Shown here: positions 23,280 to 29,603 of the stretch, piece after piece | Layout of the letters: each line of letters begins with the position of its first letter | How positions within the stretch are numbered: the first letter of the stretch is position 1 | Source: Flavobacteriales bacterium | GTDB lineage: Bacteria > Bacteroidota > Bacteroidia > Flavobacteriales_F > PHOS-HE28 | NCBI GenBank assembly: GCA_016699575.1 | Contig: CP064979.1 | Location: 1,240,001-1,304,000 of the forward strand | DNA: 64,000 bases | Reading direction: 5' to 3' | Translations under genes and position numbers: made by a program | The notes under the pieces: generated by a model | What the model saw: only the letters and a program-made list of their open reading frames with translations | What the model was told of the DNA's origin: nothing | Databases searched by the model: none

Positions 23280-24934
23280 AATACCCAGAGGGACGAAGGT
23301 CCACGTGCACCACTGTTCAGGATGGTGCCATCGCGGGACATGCGCTGGATGAGATTATGGACTTTGTTCCGCTTTTGGGCTGGGGTCATGACCGTAGGGA
23401 GCATCGGCAGTATGAGGTTGTCGATATCCGATCGACGGACCCCATGCGGCATCTCCTCAAGCAGCCGAATGACGAACTCCTCATATTGCGCGTCCTGAAG
23501 ACCCTTCGCGCGCACGTATTTCACCTCTTCACCGGTAGCCCGGGCAACGGCGCCGGAAATGTGCAGGTTGGGATACCGGCCTTCAACCAAACCCTCGGAC
23601 TTGAGTTGCTTGTGCTCTTCTCGACTGATTCGTCGATGCCGTTGAACACGGTCCAAGAGAATGATACGATCCAAGGGAAGATCGGTCACACGCATGAGCA
23701 AACGCGTGTACCGTTCATCGATCACCTTTCCGGGTATGGTCACGAATACGCGGTTCTCGCGAGAAAAGTCAAAATCCGGCATCGGGAGGAATCGCCGAGC
23801 CTGCTCACGGAACATGCGTTTTATCCCGCCGCCCTGCGTCTCGATCATGTTCAGACTGAACATGGCATCGGCCAACCATCGGTTCCGATAGATGTCCCAA
23901 GGAGCATCTTGCTGGATAACATCCTCTATCGACGTCGGGAGAAAGTGACCAGCGTTGGTGAATAGGAGAGAATCGGGGTTCTCCACCATTTGGATACGAG
24001 CCCGCAACGAATAATCCTGATGAGCAATGCAATTGTGCAGTGCCTCGCGGATCACCCATGGGTCATAAGGTTGTATCTCGCTAGGGAACAAACTGCCGGG
24101 TGCAAGTTCCCGGATTGGGATGTTCCGGATGGAGCGGAACAGTTCATCACTCGCCAAGATGAACGGTGGATGAAACGGTCGACCACCGATCTCCGCACCT
24201 TGGCCATCCTTAACGACCCACATGATGTTCGCAACAGCGGGTGTCAAGAGCCCCGAAGAAGTGCTCTTGCCAAGCAGAAGGAGTGCCGCGTTGGTTATTC
24301 CTCCTTGCTTGGTTACCTTGGCTTTGTTCAGAAAGGTGAGGTCCGGCCACTCATCCACTTGATCTGCGGTGGCCGGGAATTTCTTTTTGTATTCCTCGCG
24401 AGCTTTCTGAATAGCGACCGGGTCCAGGTCCATGAGTGTGGCATCGGAACAGATTTCACCGGACCAGTCGCGCTCGCTGTTCACGATAGACCGCAGCAGA
24501 TCGGGCCGCGAGTCCAACTGGGTTGTACTCGTTCCGACCTTCTCCCAAGCCGTGCCTTGGAATTTGACTGGATCGCCCGCTGCCCGATGGATCCGATACA
24601 TCACAACTCGTCCTGAAGCATGCTGTACAACGAATGAGTCGAAGCCAGGATTCGGTCTTAACTGTGTGGAGAGGTAGATGGGCAACAGTTGATTACCCTT
24701 TGCCAGGACATGATCCGGGTCGAACGAAGCGCCAACAACCTCTCGGTCACTATCACGGATGCCAAAGACCACATACCCGTACGGTTGCGAACGGACGCAG
24801 GCAGAATTGGCCACGGCCGAGAGGTTCCTACCTAACAACTCCGCATCCAATCCCTGCTTGAATTCCAACCAGTCGCGCTCTGACCGCTCAAGAAGCAACC
24901 GGTCGAGCAGGGCATTCAGTTGCGCTTGGTCCAT
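23270..24934 (-). CDS. Schlafen AlbA_2 / HATPase_c_4 / winged-helix protein inserted at the aspS start
   Basis: The 554-residue product opens with an AlbA_2 (Schlafen-type) domain: ERDWLEFKQG, AVANSACVRSQPYGYVVFGI (Glu and Lys of the EFK core visible). The middle holds ITNAALLLLGK and a HATPase_c_4-like block VIREALHNCIAHQDYSLRA. The C-terminus has winged-helix segments (RLLEEMPHGVRRSDIDNLI). Such proteins are often annotated as RecG-like ATP-binding regulators, and some occur in defence islands. No function is proven here. Two sampled lines (23941 and 24361) are 50-52% GC against 63% for an aspS line (22501), which suits transfer. It lies between two 110-bp copies of the aspS 5' end. Confidence 0.85.
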   Translation of the reverse strand: MDQAQLNALLDRLLLERSERDWLEFKQGLDAELLGRNLSAVANSACVRSQPYGYVVFGIRDSDREVVGASFDPDHVLAKGNQLLPIYLSTQLRPNPGFDSFVVQHASGRVVMYRIHRAAGDPVKFQGTAWEKVGTSTTQLDSRPDLLRSIVNSERDWSGEICSDATLMDLDPVAIQKAREEYKKKFPATADQVDEWPDLTFLNKAKVTKQGGITNAALLLLGKSTSSGLLTPAVANIMWVVKDGQGAEIGGRPFHPPFILASDELFRSIRNIPIRELAPGSLFPSEIQPYDPWVIREALHNCIAHQDYSLRARIQMVENPDSLLFTNAGHFLPTSIEDVIQQDAPWDIYRNRWLADAMFSLNMIETQGGGIKRMFREQARRFLPMPDFDFSRENRVFVTIPGKVIDERYTRLLMRVTDLPLDRIILLDRVQRHRRISREEHKQLKSEGLVEGRYPNLHISGAVARATGEEVKYVRAKGLQDAQYEEFVIRLLEEMPHGVRRSDIDNLILPMLPTVMTPAQKRNKVHNLIQRMSRDGTILNSGARGPSSLWVLGV

Positions 24935-24950
24935 CAGTGCGGGTCGATGG

Positions 24951-25067
24951 TCAAGCTCCGAACGTCATGCCGCCCAGGTCGCGGGTGCGCTGCACCCAGC
25001 CTGCAAGGGTCACGGTCTTTCCGGCGTCGGTGAGGCGGAGTTCGCCACAGGTGTGGGTGCGGAACAT
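24951..25067 (-). pseudogene. aspS: Truncated 5' remnant of aspS (38 codons)
   Basis: This frame starts with the same ATG and residues as AspS (MFRTHTCGELRLTDAG) but leaves the homology after GGMTF and stops at a TGA (24951-24953). Only synonymous differences separate it from the intact copy. It lies behind the promoter-like TAACTTCG box at 25085-25092, so it is probably the original aspS start. The cargo gene begins 16 bases after its stop and may be translated by re-initiation. Confidence 0.88.
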
Positions 25068-25068
25068 G
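24959..25068. repeat. 110-bp direct repeat, outer copy
   Basis: It is the partner of 23024-23133 (107 of 110 identical, same orientation). Recombination between the two copies would remove 1935 bases, including the cargo gene, and leave one intact aspS joined to the upstream box at 25085-25092. Confidence 0.95.
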
Positions 25069-25076
25069 CAATATTT
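25069..25076 (+). promoter_or_regulatory. Possible -7 box of the PorV-like gene
   Basis: AATATTTG differs from TAnnTTTG at one position and ends 40 bases before the ATG at 25117. It is divergent from the native aspS box. Confidence 0.35.
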
Positions 25077-25084
25077 GAAGGGCC

Positions 25085-25092
25085 GCGAAGTT
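25085..25092 (-). promoter_or_regulatory. Native aspS -7 box, now upstream of the remnant and the cargo gene
   Basis: On the minus strand this reads TAACTTCG (TAnnTT(T/C)G) and ends 17 bases before the remnant ATG at 25067. In the present arrangement it would transcribe the 38-codon remnant and then the AlbA_2 gene. Confidence 0.45.
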
Positions 25093-25116
25093 AGAAGCGC
25101 GTATCAGCCCGTTCCC

Positions 25117-26283
25117 ATGAGCAAGAGCCCGGCGATCCCTGTAGCCGTTCTGTTGACGGTCATCGTGCAAGGCGTTACGGCCCAATCCTGGTTCTCGGCA
25201 TTCAGCTATTTCGGCCGCCAACCCGATGCTCGCTCTGAAGCCATGGGCCGCGGCAACGTGGCATTGCAGGGCGATGCGCGCAGCATGGCCTACAACCCGG
25301 CTGCGTTGATGGATCTGCGTGGGCTCGACCTGTACATGCACAGCGCCACGAAATGGTACATCTATGAAAACGCCGGTTTCAGCCATGGGGCGTTGGCCTA
25401 CCGATCTGGTGAGCGTTGGGCGGTCGGGGTCGCCGTGGATGGTGCATCGCTGAGCAGCGAGAACTTCACGACCGGAGACCAGATCGAGCCCCGTCGTGGC
25501 TTCATCTATCAGACGTTCGATGGGTTCATTGCTCCGGAGCATAGGATGATGCTTTCGTTGGCGTGTACCCCCGTCGACCATTTGAACGTTGGAGTTGCAC
25601 TCGGCAATGTTCCATTGAACTCGGAAGACCAGGATGTGCTCTATGGCTCCTTGGGGCTCTCGCATGGCGGCGAGTTGCCGATGAAGGGTGCGTTCCGCCA
25701 CGCATTCCGGGCTGCGGCATCCACGCAGAATATCACGTTCTCGGAGGAGAGCACCACAGGGTATCGACTCGACCTCCACGGTCAGGTGGACTCCGTATTC
25801 CGGATCACGGATCACCTACCCGCCATTTTCCGCGGTGGTGTTGCATACACGGTGAAGTGGGAAGGTCTGCGGCTTCGCGATACGCTTTCCGCAGCGGCCT
25901 TCACCATGCATGTGCAATACGACGATGACCTGACCCAGCGGTCCCGGTCAGCTATGCGGGTTGGTGGGGAGTTGCTTCTGTGCGACATGCTCGCGCTCAG
26001 GGCGGGTTGGTACAGTGAAAAGGTTGATAACGGCGGCAACTCGTACAATGCAACTGAATTGGAGCAGTTCACCTATGGGTTTGGTTTGGTACTGCCCTGT
26101 GGCCCGCTGACGAGAGGCTCGGTCCCGATCACCATCGCCTTTGACTTCACCAACTTGCCCCAAGTGAGCTATTCGGCCGATGGACTGGGGTTCAATGGGG
26201 TACCCTGGGAGAACTTCCAGAGTATCGGTTTGCGGATCAACTATGGCTTGCGTCCGCTGCTGAAAAGCAGGGCTCGCACCTGA
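25117..26283 (+). CDS. PorV/PorQ-like outer-membrane beta-barrel protein
   Basis: The 388-residue product has a signal peptide (to VTAQ), then FGRQPDARSEAMGRGNVALQGDARSMAYNPAAL. This resembles the N-terminal hatch of the PorV/FadL-related family, in which 'aMGgagva...d..a..~NPA' is conserved. Regular beta-strands continue to a C-terminal strand (FQSIGLRINYGLRPL). PorV shuttles T9SS substrates; a paralogue role in T9SS or lipid transport is inferred, not shown. The ATG at 25117 was chosen because upstream sequence in frame belongs to the aspS remnant on the other strand. Confidence 0.75.
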   Translation: MSKSPAIPVAVLLTVIVQGVTAQSWFSAFSYFGRQPDARSEAMGRGNVALQGDARSMAYNPAALMDLRGLDLYMHSATKWYIYENAGFSHGALAYRSGERWAVGVAVDGASLSSENFTTGDQIEPRRGFIYQTFDGFIAPEHRMMLSLACTPVDHLNVGVALGNVPLNSEDQDVLYGSLGLSHGGELPMKGAFRHAFRAAASTQNITFSEESTTGYRLDLHGQVDSVFRITDHLPAIFRGGVAYTVKWEGLRLRDTLSAAAFTMHVQYDDDLTQRSRSAMRVGGELLLCDMLALRAGWYSEKVDNGGNSYNATELEQFTYGFGLVLPCGPLTRGSVPITIAFDFTNLPQVSYSADGLGFNGVPWENFQSIGLRINYGLRPLLKSRART

Positions 26284-26352
26284 TCAAACTGTCCGTCGCG
26301 CTCCGGGCAGCGCCACCACCGCCGTGTGCATCTTCACCACAAAGCACACCCC

Positions 26353-27114
26353 ATGCGCGCACCTGTACTCCTTATCACTGCACTGTCCTTCAGGCTCGCT
26401 GCATCGGCCTGCTCCTGCTTCGGCAACAACAGTTACTGCGAGACGCTAGCCCCGGGCTGGTTCGGGAACCCCGACGCCACCGCCATGGTGGTGAAGCTCA
26501 CCGACTACCACTACGGCATCACCGTGAAGGTGGTGCAGACGTTCGGCGGCACTTCATTGCCAGAGGACACTCTCACCGTGTGGGGCGACAACGGCGCGCT
26601 CTGCCGCATCTACCTCAACGGCATCGCCGTGGGTGACACGATGATCTTCGGACTGAACGAAACGGACTTCTCCGGCAATACCATCTGGAACAGCCAGTAC
26701 CCGCCTGACCTGGAGGAGCCGGGTGATTACATGGTGAGCGTTTGTGGTGTGTACGCGCTCAACGTCATCAACGGGCAGGTGAGCGGCTGGATCGACGCAC
26801 CGGCGGTGCAGACCATGAGCCTGCAGGATTTCGATGCAATGGTGACCAGTTGCACCCTGGGTGTGGGAGTTGAAGAGCCTGGCTCGCAGGAGAACGAGCT
26901 TGTTGTGAACTACACGACGGATGGACCGGTGTTGCGGGCGGCCATACCGTTGGGCAACGCGCAGTTGACCATCGTTGATGCTGCTGGCCGCATGCTGCTG
27001 TCGCGGGGTTGGAACGGTGAGCCCTTGCCGTTGGCGCTGGGAGCGGCTGGTGTTTTTGCCGTGAGGGTGCGCGATGGGGAGCGGGAGATGCGGGTGCGAG
27101 TGCAGGACAGATAG
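26353..27114 (+). CDS. Secreted protein with N-terminal Cys motif and T9SS sorting domain
   Basis: The 253-residue product has a signal peptide (LITALSFRLAASA) followed at once by CSCFGNNSYCETL, reminiscent of the CxC opening of NTR/TIMP-like domains. The segment ATAMVVKLTDYHYGITVKVVQTF would fit the first strands of such an OB fold, but the match is weak. The C-terminal 70 residues (LTIVDAAGRMLLSRGW ... GVFAVRVRDGEREM) form a T9SS sorting domain. The start at 26353 puts the signal peptide at the N-terminus. It is followed closely by the small membrane gene at 27131, which has its own promoter-like box. Confidence 0.7.
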   Translation: MRAPVLLITALSFRLAASACSCFGNNSYCETLAPGWFGNPDATAMVVKLTDYHYGITVKVVQTFGGTSLPEDTLTVWGDNGALCRIYLNGIAVGDTMIFGLNETDFSGNTIWNSQYPPDLEEPGDYMVSVCGVYALNVINGQVSGWIDAPAVQTMSLQDFDAMVTSCTLGVGVEEPGSQENELVVNYTTDGPVLRAAIPLGNAQLTIVDAAGRMLLSRGWNGEPLPLALGAAGVFAVRVRDGEREMRVRVQDR

Positions 27115-27118
27115 CTGG

Positions 27119-27126
27119 TACTTTCG
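27119..27126 (+). promoter_or_regulatory. -7 box (TACTTTCG) abutting the start at 27131
   Basis: The box ends four bases before the ATG, the same spacing as at the histidine kinase gene, and would produce a leaderless mRNA. Confidence 0.45.
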
Positions 27127-27130
27127 GCTC

Positions 27131-27616
27131 ATGGTCCGAAGCCTTCGGTTCTGGGCGATCGTGCTACTTGTCGGGCTCGCGTCACTGACCGTTTGCGTGC
27201 GCGTGTTTCATGCACTTGCTGTGGACAGTGCGTTCGACATTCCCATCCACGACGAGTACCGTGTTGAGGTATTCATCATGGGGTGGTTGGTCCTGCTGCT
27301 CCCACTGCTGCTGGCGGGACTGTACCTGATGATTCCCAGCTTGGTTTCAGGTCGGACGGGTCGATGGCTCAGCGCTGCCAATGTTCTGCTCACAGCGCTG
27401 GGCATCCTGGCAGCCGTTGCCCCGCTTTGGTCGAACTGGCTGATGTTCAAAGAGCTTTCCACCCAAGGTTACTACGGCTCCCGCATGCTCATCGAGGATC
27501 TGAGTTCGCAGTTCATCGCGAACCTCTATTCGATGTCACCTTGGTTGATCGCTCTCGGGCAAGTGTGCTTCGTGGTGAACGCAGTTCGCGTGGCCAGGGA
27601 CCGCCGAGCCCCGTGA
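27131..27616 (+). CDS. Small membrane protein resembling a fragment of heme-copper oxidase subunit I
   Basis: The 161-residue product has four hydrophobic helices. Between helices 1 and 2 lies FDIPIHDEYRVEVFIMGW, followed by LLLAGLYLMIPSLVSGRTG. This parallels the CoxA of this same window (LDIPVHDTYFVVAHFH, then MFAGIYHWFPRMYGK). The histidine and aspartate of the HDxY motif remain, while the heme-ligand histidines of the HFH stretch are lost. It may be a decayed or repurposed oxidase-derived protein; a chance resemblance cannot be excluded. The ATG at 27131 follows the previous stop by 16 bases. Confidence 0.6.
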   Translation: MVRSLRFWAIVLLVGLASLTVCVRVFHALAVDSAFDIPIHDEYRVEVFIMGWLVLLLPLLLAGLYLMIPSLVSGRTGRWLSAANVLLTALGILAAVAPLWSNWLMFKELSTQGYYGSRMLIEDLSSQFIANLYSMSPWLIALGQVCFVVNAVRVARDRRAP

Positions 27617-27624
27617 CTTTCCCG

Positions 27625-27653
27625 GTCTCTGCTCTCTGAGCCTCTGCCTGAAA
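27625..27653. repeat. Degenerate single arm of the CTCTGCGCCTCTGCG repeat
   Basis: TCTCTGCTCTCTGAGCCTCT and the bases after it resemble the right arm of the lptC palindrome (7768-7795) with several changes. No inverted partner is visible nearby, so this may be a decayed remnant. Confidence 0.35.
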
Positions 27654-27708
27654 CCAACCCCTATCGCAGCGCCTTTCCCCGTCATACCGGCCCTTCCGCC
27701 GCGCCGAC

Positions 27709-27716
27709 TATATTCG
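27709..27716 (+). promoter_or_regulatory. -7 box (TATATTCG) of the rimP-nusA-infB operon
   Basis: The box fits TAnnTT(T/C)G and lies 83 bases before the rimP ATG, upstream of the leader hairpin, which leaves room for an attenuator. Confidence 0.55.
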
Positions 27717-27740
27717 CCGCCGCAAAGCGGTGAATGAGGA

Positions 27741-27763
27741 AGAGGGGACCGCCCCTCTTTTTT
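27741..27763 (+). terminator. Leader terminator/attenuator before rimP
   Basis: AGAGGGG and CCCCTCT form a perfect seven-base stem with an ACCG loop, followed directly by six T residues. It lies between the -7 box and the rimP start, so transcription must read through it. NusA, encoded in this operon, acts on such hairpins and could autoregulate here. Confidence 0.8.
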
Positions 27764-27799
27764 GTTCCCTGACCTTTGAAGCCATTGACCACCACCGAC

Positions 27800-28264
27800 A
27801 TGATCACCACCCAAGAGCTCTCCGAAGCCCTTGAGCGCCAGCTGGAAGGCACGCCGCATTTTGTGGTGCGCGCCGAGGTGCGCACTAGCGGAAAGGCCAT
27901 TGTGGAGGTGGACAACGACAAGGCCGTTACCCTGGCCACGCTCACCGATATCAACAACGGCCTGCGCGCCGCCTTCGGTGAGCGGCTCGACGACGTGGAG
28001 CTGGAGGTGGGCAGTCCGGGCATGGGCAACCCCTTCCGCGTGCTTCGCCAGTACCACAAGCATGTGGGCCGGGTAGTGGAAGTGGACCTGAACAATGGCT
28101 CCACTGTTACCGGCAAGCTGCAAACGGTAAGTGATGCGAGCATCAGCCTGTTGGTGCAACAACCCAGCAAGGTGAAAGGCCGCTTGCCCAAAGAAGACAA
28201 GGACCCCACGGCGATCCCCTTCGCCGACATCAAGTCAACGAAAGCAACCTACAAGTTCAACTGA
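27800..28264 (+). CDS. rimP: Ribosome maturation factor RimP
   Basis: RimP assists 30S subunit maturation. The 154-residue protein has the two-domain RimP layout: an N-terminal alpha/beta domain with VEVDNDKAVTLATLTDINNGLRAAF and LEVGSPGMGNPFRVLRQY, and a C-terminal SH3-like barrel (GRVVEVDLNNGSTVTGKL, IPFADIKSTKATYKF). The family signature SPG appears as VGSPGM. The start at 27800 is preferred to an in-frame start eight codons upstream. The nusA ATG follows after seven bases. Confidence 0.93.
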   Translation: MITTQELSEALERQLEGTPHFVVRAEVRTSGKAIVEVDNDKAVTLATLTDINNGLRAAFGERLDDVELEVGSPGMGNPFRVLRQYHKHVGRVVEVDLNNGSTVTGKLQTVSDASISLLVQQPSKVKGRLPKEDKDPTAIPFADIKSTKATYKFN

Positions 28265-28271
28265 TAGTGCC

Positions 28272-29510
28272 ATGAGCACCGTGAACCTCATCGACTCGTT
28301 CAGCGAGTTCAAGGACCTGAAGAACATCGACCGGGTGACCATGATGGGCATCCTGGAGGACGTGTTCAAAAGCGTGGTGAAGAAGAAGTTGGGCGAAGAG
28401 GCCAACGTCGACGTCATCATCAACCCCGACAAGGGCGACCTGGAGATCTGGCTCAACCGCGTGATCGTGGAGGACGGCTTCAGCGAGGACGACAACCTCG
28501 ACATCGAACTGACCGAAGCGCGCAAGATCGACCCCGACTTCGAGGTGGGCGAGGAAGTGAGCCAGGAGATCAAGATCCCGGAGTTCATGCGCCGCAATAT
28601 CCTCTCCATCAAACAGAACCTCCAGGGCAAGATCATGGAACTGGAGAAGGACCACTTGTACAACAAGTACAAGGAGCGGGTGGGCGAGATCATCACCGGT
28701 GAGGTGTACCAGATCTGGAAGCGTGAGACGCTGATCCTGGACGATGAAGGCAACGAGCTGATCATGCCCAAGGACCAGCAGATCAAGAGCGACTTCTTCA
28801 AGAAGGGCGACACGGTGCGTGCCGTGGTGTGGAAAGTGGAGATGTACAACAACAGCCCACGTGTGATCCTGAGCCGCACGGCACCGGAGTTCCTGGAGAA
28901 GCTGTTCGAACAGGAAGTGCCTGAAGTGGCCGACGGCCTCATCACCATCAAGCGCATCGTCCGCGAGCCGGGCGAGCGGGCCAAGGTGGCGGTGGAGAGC
29001 TACGATGACCGCATTGACCCTGTGGGGGCGTGCGTGGGCATGAAGGGCAGCCGCATCCACGGCATCGTGCGCGAACTGCGCAACGAGAACATCGACGTGA
29101 TCAACTACACGGCCAACGAGCAGCTGCTCATCCAGCGCGCACTGAGCCCGGCCAAGATCGGTAACATCAAACTGGACCAGGAGCACAAGCGTGCCGAGGT
29201 GTACATGAAGCCCGATCAGGTGGCACTGGCCATCGGGAAGGGCGGCCACAACATCAAGCTGGCCGGCAAGCTCACGGGCTTCGACATCGACGTGTACCGC
29301 GACAGCGACGAGGTGACCGACGACGTGGACCTGGAGGAATTCGCCGACGAGATCGAGCACTGGATCATCGACGCATTGAAGGGCATCGGTTGCGACACGG
29401 CGCGCAGCGTGCTCGATCTGAGCGTGGAAGAACTGGCCAAGCGCACCGACCTCGAGGAAGAGACGATCGCCGAAGTGGTGAAGATCCTCAAGAACGAACT
29501 GGAAGGATGA
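28272..29510 (+). CDS. nusA: Transcription termination/antitermination protein NusA
   Basis: NusA binds RNA polymerase and nascent RNA, modulating pausing, termination and antitermination. The 412-residue protein contains the N-terminal RNAP-binding domain (LIDSFSEFKDLKNIDR ... ELTEARKIDPDFEVGEEV), an S1 domain (GEIITGEVYQIWKRETLIL), KH1 (GACVGMKGSRIHGIVRELR) and KH2 (QVALAIGKGGHNIKLAGKL), then a short acidic C-terminal segment. It is the middle gene of rimP-nusA-infB. The operon leader has a terminator-like hairpin on which NusA could act. Confidence 0.96.
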   Translation: MSTVNLIDSFSEFKDLKNIDRVTMMGILEDVFKSVVKKKLGEEANVDVIINPDKGDLEIWLNRVIVEDGFSEDDNLDIELTEARKIDPDFEVGEEVSQEIKIPEFMRRNILSIKQNLQGKIMELEKDHLYNKYKERVGEIITGEVYQIWKRETLILDDEGNELIMPKDQQIKSDFFKKGDTVRAVVWKVEMYNNSPRVILSRTAPEFLEKLFEQEVPEVADGLITIKRIVREPGERAKVAVESYDDRIDPVGACVGMKGSRIHGIVRELRNENIDVINYTANEQLLIQRALSPAKIGNIKLDQEHKRAEVYMKPDQVALAIGKGGHNIKLAGKLTGFDIDVYRDSDEVTDDVDLEEFADEIEHWIIDALKGIGCDTARSVLDLSVEELAKRTDLEEETIAEVVKILKNELEG

Positions 29511-29603
29511 TGGCGCTCATGATGTGACGACCACGCGTTGTCACTTCGAGCCCGGCAGAGAAGCGACAACAAACCGAGAACAGGCAACAGGCCCAACAAC
29601 CGC

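Noticed and set aside
23024..25068. The 110-bp duplication as a simple assembly artefact
   Set aside because: Three base differences, all synonymous in aspS, and unrelated sequence directly upstream of the two start codons argue for two real copies, though read data are needed.
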